64,000 bases of DNA, from the NCBI GenBank assembly GCA_022494885.1, contig JAGVSM010005037.1, positions 1 to 64,000 on the forward strand. Reading direction: 5' to 3'. Source of the stretch: Micrasema longulum. Lineage: Eukaryota > Arthropoda > Insecta > Trichoptera > Brachycentridae. The notes under the pieces were generated by a model. That model saw nothing but the letters and a program-made list of their open reading frames with translations, was not told the DNA's origin and made no database searches. Positions 21,330 through 32,112 of this stretch are shown in pieces. The translations under genes and the position numbers were made by a program. How positions within the stretch are numbered: the stretch's first letter is position 1; the number at the start of each line of letters is the position of its first letter.

Positions 21330-21500
21330 ATTTATTTTATTTTAATTTTTAATTTTATTTGGGAAATCAACAGTTCTACATACATATTTTAGTAAACAAA
21401 CAGATATAGTGTACAAACTCAGACCTAATAACAGATTTCCACATAGTATACAAAGTAGGTAAAGAAAATATATTACATATCAAATAAATACATACAATTT
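21330..21500 (-). mobile_element. possible LINE 3' tail, minus strand
   Basis: The run ttattttaatttttaatttt followed by tgggaaatcaacagttctac resembles 25405-25470 (ttttattttgggaaaaaaac, aacagttttt). Read in reverse, both end in a TAAA/AATA-type tail. Confidence 0.35.
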
Positions 21501-21644
21501 ATAAATATAAATATGTTATTTTCATGTACTCAATAATCAAAGATTTTAATAATATCTTATTTAAATACGATTTTTTATTTAATTTTTTATAGTTTCAGTT
21601 TTTCTACTAACATTGGTCGTGGAACTGCATTTTAATTATAATAA

Positions 21645-21905
21645 TAAAAATGCGTCAAAAATGTCTCGTTTATGTCGAAATGTTTGTAGACAGGCTGGAT
21701 TTCCTCCCTAGGGGGTCGATTAAATCTAAATTTGGCAAGAAAGTCAACAGATGGAAGAGTTGAGCAAATATGGATGTCAAAACATAAGCAGAGTGGTAAT
21801 GTTACGCAGTATGTAAAGTGGTCGCTTAAACCATCCTGAAGGTTATGACCCTTGCAAATACTTAGACTTCCATATTTCCTTTTCAAAATATTTTTCTTCT
21901 CTATT
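21645..21905 (+). repeat. FB repeat copy
   Basis: Contains gtagacaggctggatttcct, then gtcaacagatggaagagttg, then gtaatgttacgcagtatgta, then acttagacttccatatttcc. It is diverged from the 51.3 and 63.7 kb copies. It carries the outer gactggctggattt(c) motif but only one internal arm. Confidence 0.65.
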
Positions 21906-22017
21906 GCAACAAATTTGGATATAAATGCTAATTAATTTTATTCCCACTTTTATTCATATAATAATTATCACTAGTGTCCGGATTTCGTTGTGACTGATAC
22001 TAGTGGTGAAAGTTATC

Positions 22018-22110
22018 AATAAGAGTGGAATTATTCCACTCTTTTATTTGACTAATTAGCGCTTTTAGCCTCTAACGAGCATCATAAAAGCAGTCTAGAA
22101 AAATATACTC
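22018..22110 (+). repeat. dispersed repeat O, copy 1, with a small hairpin
   Basis: The hairpin agagtggaat-t-attccactct is followed by tttgactaattagcgctttt and agcctctaacgagcatc. The latter blocks match 60255-60320 (gaccaattaacgctttcacc, ctctaatgggcatc). Class unknown. Confidence 0.5.
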
Positions 22111-22332
22111 CAGTCTTCTAAAAATTAAGTAAATTTTTCGATGTTTAATAGAAAGCCTATTCGATTTTTTTCTATTTTATGTCCATTTAATTATACAATT
22201 TTAAAATACAATAATTATTATTATAGGTAACATTAAAAAAGAATCACTTAGATGTTTTTTTAATTTTTATTAAACAATATATTTTCGTAAATGGTACAGG
22301 TTTTTTATTCTAATACATATCTACGTTTATAA

Positions 22333-22511
22333 ATCGGGTTGTGGTCCTGTGGCTAGTGTCTCGGACTCACGGACCAAAGGTCCGTGGTTCGAATCCTACT
22401 CTACCCCAACTCGATTCCATTTTCTAATAGTGAGTTATTTACAACTCGTTGAAAATGGCCCTCAAAATTAAATATTTGTTTAAATAATAAGAACACAAAT
22501 ATTTCTTTTTC
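22333..22511 (+). repeat. SINE-A, complete copy
   Basis: Nearly identical to 20725-20900 from atcgggttgtggtcctgtgg to the aaatattt tail, with a few substitutions (accaaaggtccg, aatcctactc). Confidence 0.85.
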
Positions 22512-23447
22512 CAAAAAAAATAAAAAATCTAGTAAATGTTATAACTGTAAAAAAGAGACTAGCTCTTTTGCTTGGAGTGTAACTTACACTGTTATAGTTA
22601 TTAATTTATTAGAATTTATTTAATTTCTAATATACGAGTACATTAGAAGAAAAAAACTTACAGGAAATAAAAAGTAAAACAGAAAAGAATAATACATTAA
22701 TACTTATTAAAATACAATGCAGTTTTTACACGGGTTCAAAAAATTGATTTCAATTTACTATGAATTTATTTATTGAAATATCAGTTTTAATAGTATTAGT
22801 TCATTAGAAGATTATTGTAATTTTTGATATCTTTGAAGAAAAAGGTATTTTGACCATGACTTGTGTGGAATATAGGAATTTTAATATTATTTTGATATCT
22901 GAGTGACTTATTCATCTTTGTATTTTTTCTTCTTTATAAAATTGTATAATGCAGTTTATTTTATAAATAGTGTCTACTGTATGAACTTAAAATAATTTAT
23001 ACAGTTTTATTTATTTGAAACAAATGGATCACAAAGGTATGATTGAATGGAAGATGTGATAAACCAAAATCTCAAGTCTCGGCACCGATTACGATGGAAA
23101 ATTTACAGAGTTATCTTCGACTGTCTTTAGAGAAAAATCGATATTTGTGTACGAAAATGAGTATATTTACAAGATTATTTCATGTGTTTTCATTGGTAAC
23201 CTATAATCAAACATGTTTATAAGAAATAAAATGAATGCATATTCTGCTCTTCATACAGAAAACTTAATTTTACTTCGTAGATGATATTTAAGATAAATGT
23301 TAACTTCCCATTGTAATCGGGGCCCTGGTCGTGTAAAAAGCAGACTCAATCGAAAGACATGCATGCATGACATAATGTATCAATGTGGAAGACTCATGTG
23401 GCGTTACATCCTCATTTCTTACCCCCACGACAAAATAGCGTAATATT
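22512..23447. other. no gene recognised; one short repeated block
   Basis: AT-rich. The block gttaacttcccattgtaatc followed by ggggccctgg (23299-23328) recurs as gttgactttccactgtaata followed by cgggccctgg at 39882-39911. Confidence 0.4.
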
Positions 23448-23700
23448 AATATTTATTTAACTCAGCAATACGCCCAAGGGGCATTTACGAAAATAATACT
23501 GCTAAGTAAACAAAGTATATAATGATTGAAACAAAAAAACAATATATTTTTTAAAGATTTTTTATAATCAAAAAGCATGCAGCAACACAAACAAAAGTAA
23601 AACCTAGGTAACAAAAAAAAATAAGACATACAAAAAATTACATGATTTAAAAAACATTGTGAAAAATTTAATGTGCGAAACGAAAAGTACATTGGAAAAA
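23448..23700 (-). mobile_element. LINE 3' tail
   Basis: Read on the minus strand it ends cgtaaatgccccttgggcgt, then attgctgagttaaataaata. The compact inverted pair (tgccccttgggcgt) followed by a TAAATA-type tail matches the pattern of tails at 13.9 and 41.1 kb. The 76-codon frame across it is a by-product of T-rich untranslated sequence. Confidence 0.5.
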
Positions 23701-24329
23701 CATTTTTTTAATGTTGGTTTTAACACATATTGAAAACAAAAATAATAATTTAATGGTGTCAGTTAGAACCCAACAGCCATTCCTTATGAGATATGGTAGT
23801 TTGAAGACAGATTTATTTATTACTCATGCCTGTCAACTAACACTCTTTCCTCGGGTAGGGATGAGAAGGTGGGGTAGATAATAAGGGATGTCTCATTTTA
23901 ATAATTGTCGCCAGAGGTGCGGTAAAGTTAATGGAAGAAAATCTGAACCTCACCACATTTATTATCCCTTTTAGACCCAGCTCATTTTGTAAATTATGTT
24001 TATTTTAAAAACGTTCTTTAATGTTTTCATCGACGAAGTCAGGTAGTTTTCATGTCAATATTGATATATATTAAAGATTTTTTTTTTTTTTTTATGTAAT
24101 GTATGTTTTGGCAATTTTTTCCTGCCTGGCCAATCAGCATAATGTTCAATATATAAATAATATACATTATTAATGACGATATACATTCATAAAATAAGCA
24201 ATCTTTTTTTTTATGTAATTAAAAGATCAATGTCGATAAACGTATAAATTACCTATGCACATATTACACACAGAGTTGTAACTAACTATACTTCCTGATA
24301 TGGTTGACATGAAATATTTATTTAATAAG
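23701..24329. other. no gene recognised
   Basis: AT-rich, with a poly-T run at about 24077-24094. A GC-richer part near 23850-23960 has no match. Confidence 0.4.
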
Positions 24330-24502
24330 GTGTTTTCACACTAGAATATTTCATAGTCCCTGGAATGGTACCTGAAGCGTAAGACTGATCATCATACTTT
24401 CATGTAACAAAAATTATCAAGATACACTGCGATTGATATACCAATGCAGTGCCCTTTGTACCATTTGGTGCGGAAAGGGAATGATGATGATGATGATGAT
24501 CA
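24330..24502 (+). repeat. SINE-D body with ATG-repeat tail
   Basis: Contains tagaatatttcatagtccct, then aatggtacctgaagcgtaag, then accaatgcagtgcccttt, then ggtgcggaaagggaatgatg and (ATG)n. It lacks the tRNA-like head, so it is 5'-truncated. Confidence 0.75.
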
Positions 24503-24544
24503 CACGTAGTCTTACTTGATCGCTATCAGCTGGGTGAAAATTCA

Positions 24545-24775
24545 TGTGTCTGAACATTGCACGAAATACAAGACTGGCCAACAGAGGACGCTATCAAAAC
24601 TTTATGAAACAAGAACGCAACAGAGATCGCTCGCTTTTCGACGCCGACGGCCTCCCAACGAATACATGTCGTTTAAAATTCACTGCTCTTAATTATAAAT
24701 TATTCAAACCATTGTAAACTCGGTAAAAAATAAATCTTGTATTAGTTATCTTCATCGCGTATTATTTACTAATCA
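24545..24775 (+). repeat. dispersed repeat H, copy 2
   Basis: Second copy of 535-760, in the same orientation: aacattgcacgaaatacaag, acagaggacgctatcaaaac, agagatcgctcgcttttcga, gcctcccaacgaat. It has diverged by substitutions and indels, with no shared open frame. Confidence 0.6.
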
Positions 24776-24824
24776 TGACTTAATTAAAAATAGCAATGGA
24801 TCTTATCCCAACAGGGTAAAGTGG

Positions 24825-25101
24825 TTGGATTTTAAAACTAGGAAATTACATGGGTATGACCAACGGAAGAATACTTTGACGGTTGTAGCGCAATATGTCG
24901 TAGCAAATGCCCCTTGGTTTGCCAGGAACACCGAAGTGCACGAGCATTTACACGTGCCTCAAGTAAAATATGAGATCAGAAAATTTAGTGTCGTGTACCA
25001 GCAAAGGCCACATCAGTAGTCTGGCCAGCAGCTCACTAGATGCAAGTGAAGATGTTAGGCGTCTTAATCGCTTATGCTTTCTGGATTTCCTAAATAGGTA
25101 G
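24825..25101 (+). pseudogene. Jockey-type LINE RT polyprotein C-terminus, relic
   Basis: The plus frame reads VAQYVVANAPWFARNTEVHE, then HLHVPQVKYEIRKFSVVYQQ, to a stop at 25017. After a frameshift the same protein continues LASSSLDASEDVRRLNRLC, then FLDFLNR and a stop at 25101. The A-P-W-[FY]-x-R-N block, the (I/V)x(R/E)xL-x-(I/V)-P-x-V block and the closing R-R-L-x-R...D-L pattern are the usual end of Jockey-clade RT proteins of arthropods. Everything upstream of these ~90 residues is missing. Confidence 0.8.
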
Positions 25102-25389
25102 CCTACCAGTTTAATAAAAGATATGTCAGAGACCACCTGATGACTCCTCTTTCTTACTCAATAAATCATTCGAAAAATGTACAACCGATTGTAGATTGGA
25201 GAAAAAAAAGTCAATATGTGGTAACCCGCATTTATCTCATTTTACAGGTGAGGGTAAAAACGTTTTCTTTGTTATATGAATTAGCCAATGGCTCTGATTT
25301 AATTATTGTTATCATTGATTAGCATTGTTTTTGTAACTAATTAGTAAAATAGCATTTTCCATTACCGATGTTGAAACATACTGTTTTTA

Positions 25390-25640
25390 TGAGAGATATT
25401 GCGTCGTTATTTTTATTTATTTATTTTTATTTTGGGAAAAAAACAACAGTTTTTAAATATATTGTATACAGAAAATAAGAACACATATAAACAAAAATTG
25501 TGAAAACAGTCAATAAACATTTTCCACAGTGGTGTAAGCTATTGATTAAGTACATTATCAGTATCAAAAGTAAAAGCAATTAACAATTTTTAGGCACTTT
25601 GCTTAGCTAAGCTGCAAATAAAATATTAATACATATACTT
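25390..25640 (-). mobile_element. possible LINE 3' end, minus strand
   Basis: Starts with the tttatttatttatttttatt run expected of an inverted AATA-type tail, followed by untranslated-like sequence. It ends against the hAT element's target site. Confidence 0.35.
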
Positions 25641-25648
25641 ATATACAG
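25641..25648 (+). repeat. left target-site duplication (8 bp)
   Basis: The bases atatacag are repeated exactly at 26398-26405, on the other side of the hAT element. Eight bases is the hAT-superfamily length. Confidence 0.85.
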
Positions 25649-26397
25649 CAGTGGCGAGCCGCGATTTATTTTATAGGTAATCTATTAAAAATGTTCATTA
25701 ATTTGTACTTATAATGTAATTATAAATGACTATTTTTTTGTAATTCTGTGAAAATCAACTCAAACAACAATTTTTACTAACCACGCGATAAACGTAGTTT
25801 TATTCCACACTATTTTAATACAATACTTGCACAAAAGTTTATTAACAAATACCACAATGACATTCCGCAGATATTTACATTATGATCTGTCATTGACAGT
25901 ACTGTCAAGACTTGAGCACTGGCCGATTTCTTTTAAAATGAATAATGCCTAATACGGCCACTGCGAACGCCACCTGTCCTATGTGATACATAATATGTCA
26001 ACGGTATCCCATCAAAGAAAAATAGTCCTTCGGAAATAATGTTCGAAATACTAGTTTCTAAATAGAGAATCTTCTTAAAATATTTGTAATATGCAAGTTT
26101 GTTTTAGTACTAAAAAAGCCGACTTGGGTTAAAGACGAAAAATACAGTGTACTTTTTTGTATGGAAGAATAAGCTGAGGTAATCGGCTAGTTTCATCGTT
26201 CAGTAAGAATGGCTGGGCGCTGGCGCTGGGCGCGCTTCATAGATATTTTTTTGTAGAAAGATATAAACGGTGATTTATAATAAATGACAATTACTTAATT
26301 TTTTTCCCATAAACATGGTTACTATAATTTATTATTATTTTAAGTCAAATATAATGGTAAGCTGTGCATAATCGCTTACTTTGACGATTCGCCCCTG
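25649..26397 (+). mobile_element. 749-bp non-autonomous hAT element, copy 1
   Basis: Left end cagtggcgagccgcgattta and right end, read inward, caggggcgaatcgtcaaagt are imperfect inverted repeats. They sit between perfect 8-bp direct repeats. These ends and the duplication length are diagnostic of hAT transposons. No transposase segment can be read inside, so the element is non-autonomous. A diverged inverted copy of nearly the same length lies at 3196-3939. The interior is more GC-rich near the right end (gctgggcgctggcgctgggc). Confidence 0.9.
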
Positions 26398-26405
26398 ATA
26401 TACAG
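26398..26405 (+). repeat. right target-site duplication (8 bp)
   Basis: Exact repeat of 25641-25648. Confidence 0.85.
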
Positions 26406-27924
26406 TTATAAAAATAAAGTAAATAGAAACAAGATAAATTTAAATTTAAAGCATTATAAAATATAAAAGTTTTATAAAAATAATGTAAAAGAAACAAAAA
26501 TATAATAATGAACATACGAATACATTCATAATTACTGACATCGTTCATTGGAGCACAGATCTTTTAACGAATTGCTTTAATGTCAAAGACTTGTTTTGGG
26601 CTATGGCATTTTGCCTGTATTCAAAGAATACATTTTTATGCACCTCCGCATACCTATGTCACTTTTTTTATTTTAAAACCGTCAATTTGTAACATGCATG
26701 GGGTTTTTAAGTTAGGTTTGTTATTTTATCTGTTACGTCATATAATAAAGCGGTTACCCTGTCTCTTTTTTTATTTTCTCCGTTATATTTGTCGCAATAA
26801 AACACGTGTCACATTTCGCACGAATGAATAAATAACGTTCATTAGCGTTCCCGATATGGCGACGTGCGCGCAGTAAATAAAGATATACTCCGGGGTTGAA
26901 TGAGTTAAGCGGATTCACGTTGTAAGTAAAACGTATTCGGGACATTCAGGACTACCATCTTCTCTTTAAAAAATAAACAGGACGCGTACGTTTTACGATT
27001 ATTGCCACACTTGTGAATATAAATCGCTCCAGTAAGGACGATGCGGAAAAAATTCATTCTGATTTCGCTCAACTCCGTACTACGAGACGCCACCGACGGT
27101 GATTCGTTTTAATTATTCAATACCTGCGAGAAATAACTTTAATGCGTTCAGAATTATGTGGGAATTTCGTGGTTTATGCCACTCAAAAAATACACAAAGG
27201 TGCTTTAAACGCTCTTAAAAAGTTACACCTAAACCGCAGCCTGCAAAAAGTGCTCACGGCTTAACAGCCCATAAAAATGTCAGGACATCATTATGTGTAT
27301 ATGATATCCATTTCGTGTTTACAAATTATGTTATTTTTTGTTTATAATTTTGATGTCTCTTTTTTGCAGGTAAGGTAATTATTAAACATTATCCATTATC
27401 TTTCTTCAAAGTCGAGCCAAATTTAGCACCCAACGGTAAGGCTTTTCAAAATTCTTGTTATATCTTAGTAAGATAAATTTCATGGCTATAGCTTCCTGTA
27501 AGAGAGCGTGTCATGAAATCGATATTAAAAAAGCTGTGTTTGAGTTTTAACCGCATATTGTTATTTGTTTTTAGGTAAGAAATGTATGTAAATATTGTAA
27601 AAAAAATAAGGCGGTATTTTTTTTAAACCCGTTCCGGAACTAAGCTTAAAGCGATAAAGATTTAAAAATTATATTGTCCAAAAACATATCAATATACTTT
27701 TAGTTGTAATAATTTTAAAAAACATTTTTTAATTAGCAATGGGACTGGAAAACGACTAAAGGCCAGTTGTAGCAAAAAAAATTAAATTAAAAAATGTTGT
27801 AAGTGAAAATTATTTTATTTCATGTGACACTTTTTTTTCCATTTCGGCAAAAAGCAGCAATTATTATTGTCTTACTGAACTTTTTTTTCGTGACCCTTTA
27901 GCCAGAAATTTTAGGTTTTCAACA
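26406..27924. other. no gene recognised; GC-richer part at 26800-27110
   Basis: The part at 26800-27110 (gatatggcgacgtgcgcgca, gacgcgtacgttttacg) is richer in CG dinucleotides than most of the window. Short overlapping minus-strand frames here show no domain. Candidate conserved non-coding DNA or an unrecognised repeat. Confidence 0.35.
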
Positions 27925-29097
27925 CAAAATGTTTTATTACCAGCTGATTTTTTGTACATGTGTTTTAAATGTGGTATTGTTTTATAACCAGCTGATTGTG
28001 GTGTTCGGTGGTATATAACATACTAACAGTTATAATCACTTCGAATCGCAACTTGATGGAATAATTCGAAGTATGGCATTTTAATCATAAAATAACGGTT
28101 TTCTTTGTTACATGAAAACATTGGTGTAAATAGCTTCGTTCTTTCGCTATCGAGGCATCATTAAAATACGATTTGTCTCCTTCCAATCTCTGGAGCCGAA
28201 TCGCAGTTTGACTGTTATTTCTTTTGAACGCAAGCAGCTAGAAACATTTGAAGTATGGCACTGAAGTAACAAAAGTTGCATATTTATAAATTATTGTTAT
28301 ACTTTGGATGAATTAGCGGCGTGCTTTTGCTATCAGCGGTTGACATTTGTGGATTTTTCAACACCTAATCAATTCCGCGCTAGACCTTTTCATCGGACGC
28401 AGATAATACAGATGAAGCTTGACTTCGGCAATGACTGTTTACGGCTGTTTTTGATGCCTCTTATTTGTCAACTTAATTTTGCATTTATTTTACTCAAGAC
28501 ACGTAACTTATTCCGCAAATATTGTAACTTTTACGTAGCACCGTCTCGCCGTCGCAGTCAACAAAAATCGAGTTTTAATAACGTCTTGACAGCGAAACCA
28601 CGCCGCTTTTTCAACCAATGTTTTCATGTAATATCCAAATTCTTCTAGCTGCTTGCGCCTAAAAGTTATAACGGTTTTAAGTATGTTTTATACCACCTGA
28701 CACCAAGTATCATGAAATATCTCAAGACGCAAGCGGGGAGGGGTAAGGCGTTTTGAGTAATTATTATGGCTGTAATTTGGTAAAACGTTCGCTTATTGAG
28801 ATCCCAAATACCTAAGTTTAGTGTAAATTTGAAATGGCGTAATCTGCCGGTCTAAAAGTAATTATATTTTAGTAACTTAAAAAATTTACATTTTTTAACA
28901 GAAATACATTTTTTTTTAAATTGTTTTTATCTAATTTTTGTTTTTTTTTTTTTTTTCGCGATTAAAAGAAAAACCTTCATTTTAAAATGGCAAAATTGTA
29001 TGATTTCCTTATGATGTGTGCGTTTTACTAGACTACAGCCTTAAGTTCAACACCTAGAACACATGTACAAAAAATCAGCTGGTTATGAAACATTTTG
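27925..29097. mobile_element. 1.17-kb element with 44-bp inverted ends and repeated inner modules
   Basis: The left end 27925-27968 and the right end 29051-29097 are inverted repeats matching at about 40 of 44 positions (accagctgattttttgtaca shared). A second taaccagctgatt lies just inside, near 27985. The interior holds three related modules: plus at about 28100-28170, plus at about 28195-28345, and minus at about 28670-28540. Shared strings are acgcaagcagctagaa, ttacatgaaaacattggt and agcggcgtg(g/c)tttcgct. At peptide level the second and third read ELAACFCYQRLTF and EKAAWFRCQDVIKTRFLL. The 114-codon frame at 28304-28648 covers module 2 and is not a known protein. A DNA transposon is likely, of unproven superfamily. 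Confidence 0.6.
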
Positions 29098-30241
29098 TTT
29101 TTATGGCTATTTTTGTTCTAATATTCTTGGGCTACAATTTGTTCTTTCATATAAGTTTTTTCGCCACATCTTGCGGCAAATAATGTTTAGTTTTACTACA
29201 GTTCTTACCGACAACTAATAAATAAAAGAATTTAAATTGTATACTGCGGGTTTGACGTTCAGTCGACACTCGTTCACTATGAATATAGTCAGTAGGAGAT
29301 TAGTTCTCAGTACAAACTACGAACGCGACCCACAAATACATTGTTTTGCAGTATGCAAATGAAGGTCTGCCACGATGTCTTAATGTTACTAAATACTAGA
29401 CCTTTCGTGGTTCGGTCTAGTATATTATTGTAGAACCTCCAGTATCGCTTGTACCAACTTAAAATATGGCAGCCATGTTAGTACTTTCTTAATCTTGAAA
29501 TGAAACACCTCGTAATGGCCGATTTATGTATAACACGACAACAGTTTCAAAGGTTGTAGCTCTTTTCATATAATAAGACAATAAATTTATGTTAACATTG
29601 TTTTAATGTTGACGGCCTTTGATTGAACGTTTAATTATGGAGCGCATGATATTTTTTTCACTTAAACTTGATTTCTACGTATTATATACCTACATTTTAA
29701 GCCCTTATGAAGCGAAAGCAACACTTCTCATAAGTTAAAAAAACAGTTGCACAATCGTAATGTTTTTTTTTTTTTTTTGCTTGTTGATCCGGGAGCTCCT
29801 ACACCACGTGTAGATGACAGTAGAAAATCTACGCTTATGCTTCGATCTGTATTTATTTATTAAATCAGTAATGGAGCTATTGGAACTGATGAGCTGAACT
29901 CAACTTAACTACACCATTGATGGGCAGTAGGCATTTGTTTTCGAAGAGTCCCACTGAATTATAAATACATAACGCCCAATGAGAACTGTGGGGTGTTGGG
30001 TAAAAATCCACAGTTTATAGATTCGATCATTTAAAGTTCATTTAAAGAAACTTCATTATCGATTTAAATATTGATTTAAATATTTATGTTTTAGAATATC
30101 TGGCATAACCTATGGGTTTGAGTTTTCTCTATCTTTTAGACTAATCCACCAATAATATTTATCATATAAATACACTAGTACATTATGTCCTAGTAATACA
30201 GTCAAGCACTAAACCTCTTCAGCTATTCTTATAATACTTTC
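29098..30241. other. no gene recognised
   Basis: AT-rich, with a poly-T run at about 29763-29780. No RT motif or repeat match. Confidence 0.4.
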
Positions 30242-30900
30242 TTCTCTTCTTCTTCATGTTTTCCACATCCGCTCCTAAGTGGAGCATGTGGACATCACCA
30301 GTTGCCTCCAGGAGATCCTATTGCCAGCCAGCATTTTTGCCTCTTCCCACGTCAATCCAGCGCCCCTTAATTCCGCCGAATAAAGTCTAAAGATTGTCAT
30401 TGACGGCCTTCCAGAACGGCGTAAGCCCGCAGGCTTAATGAAGAAGAAACTTGGGTTTAGGTTCTCCTGAGGCGTGTGCAGCACGTGGCCAAGCCAGGTC
30501 CACCGCCGCATTCTCAAGACGCTCGTTATTGGTGGCTTCTGCGTCCGTTCTCGGACTGCAATGTTAGTTATAAAATCGAACCACCTTATACCTAATATTC
30601 TTCTCAAGCACTTACTCTCAAAACTCAGAAGTTCGGTGTTTTAAGCTTTGGTAAGGCGCCAAGATTCGCACCCATATAGGGGTACTGGCATTATACAAGA
30701 GTTGAATAATCGGCATTTCGTTTTGACCGAGTATAGACTAGAGTTACAGACAACACGCACATTGCTAAAAGTTGCTCCAGCAATTCTTAGGCGGGTTGCG
30801 AGCTCTTGGTTCATGCTTCCATCCTCAGTTATGGAACTCCCAAGTATTAAAAGCTGTCAACTTTCTCAATCCTCTGTCCATTATTATAATGAGGCTGATC
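30242..30900 (-). pseudogene. endonuclease/RT-type LINE C-terminal region, relic
   Basis: Read on the minus strand. A broken upstream part holds VKTKCRLFNS and VPLYGCESWRLTKA, then a TAA stop, then NTELLSFESKCLRR. An open 110-codon stretch (30607-30275) follows, with RRILGIRWFDFITN, RMRRWTWLGHVLHTP, RRSGRPSMTIFRLYSAEL, and TWEEAKMLAGNRISWRQLV. This is the thumb and C-terminal domain common in animal endonuclease/RT LINEs: LYGCE-x-W, R-R-x-L-G-I-R-W, R-R-W-x-W-L-G-H-V-L-R, G-R-P-x-x-T-W, D/N-R-x-x-W-R. It ends in gtggaaaacatgaagaagaa and AAGA-type repeats. The stop after LTKA also occurs in the related copy at 58.6 kb. The plus frame at 30648-30929 is a shadow. Confidence 0.85.
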
Positions 30901-30954
30901 AGGGTCAAGACAGTATTTGTCGCACATAATCATTCAAAGTAAAAAATTTACTTT

Positions 30955-31400
30955 CAATGACGTCACGAGTTGTAATAGAATTCCGGTACACGGGAAGCCA
31001 ATGAGGAACTTCAGCCCTACGGAAAATTGGATACAAAAAAAAAATTCTTACGCGCAGTAAAAAATTAGAGCATTACATTGTACAGCAGTTTCTTGAAAAT
31101 TTACAAAAAAAACTACTTGAAACGACTATCTTTAGTTCGTATGAATCAACCAATGATAAGAGAGTTGTGGAAGATTTCCGGTTTACTAACCGTCAATGGA
31201 CAAATCGGCAGAACTGACCGAGAAGAAGCGGAAGAGAACTTGAGACGTCACACGCAGAGTAATTTGAAACATTAAAAAAAATAGCTCTGATAATACGATA
31301 CAGTTGGTTTAGTTTAATATTCTATTAAGAAATAATTAAAACACCACTGAACTCATTCACCAATCAGCAGACTCACCGCATAGAATTTGTGACGTCACAG
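30955..31400. promoter_or_regulatory. cluster of TGACGTCA-like palindromes
   Basis: Three occurrences: aatgacgtcacg near 30956, gagacgtcacacgcagagta near 31241, and gtgacgtcacaggcggagta near 31389. The last two share the flank acn-c(a/g)gagtaattt(g/t)aaa, so they are parts of a small repeated unit. The core equals a CREB/ATF site, but the repeat context makes a regulatory role doubtful. No promoter or gene is seen next to it. Confidence 0.3.
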
Positions 31401-32112
31401 GCGGAGTAATTTTAAAATAACAAAACTTAAAAGAACCATGGTTAATAATAATGCTTAAGGTAAAAATATTTTTCTGAAATTTTAACCTTTTAATTTTTTT
31501 GAACTTCCTTATTCTAGGTACTTTGTAATAAATTAACGTATTTTCTTCAGCATGTACAATAATTATATAATTATGTGAAAAACTAATAGTTAAGGGTAAG
31601 GCCAGGTGGTTACTTAGTAATGGGCAATTAAGGTACTTATATTTACGTTTTGATTTATTTTTTCATATAAAAAAAAATTTAGTAAGCGTTTATTAAGATA
31701 TGTATTATGAAAATAATTAATGGAGCTTTAGATAATTACTGTGGTTAGTAATTGATTGGTATTGAGTGTTTTGATAGTATAACAATTATTCAGACCGTTT
31801 TATGATTTTAGTACCCGATTTAATTTTTTTAAAGAATTGAATAAAATAATGAAGATTTATGTAAACATAAATTTATGTTAAAATGTTTTTCAAAATTATG
31901 TTTTCAAAACGCGTCATGCAAGCGTATAAATAAAGTGAAACAATTTGTATTTTAAAAAATATTTGACAATGGTGAAGATATTACGTTTGTTTGCTTATTT
32001 ATGATAAAAATAACAAATTTAAAAAAAAATGCCCTATAAAAACGGGAAAGCTATCTCTATTTAAGTATTTTAAATGTATCACCAGCAAAAACCAAAAATA
32101 TGTGTGTATTCT
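31401..32112. other. no gene recognised
   Basis: AT-rich, low complexity, no motif. Confidence 0.4.

Noticed and set aside
28304..28648. 114-codon plus-strand frame as a host gene
   Set aside because: It covers repeated modules of an inverted-repeat element that also occur inverted and broken nearby. No domain is recognised.
30648..30929. 93-codon plus-strand frame
   Set aside because: Antisense to the LINE RT relic on the minus strand.
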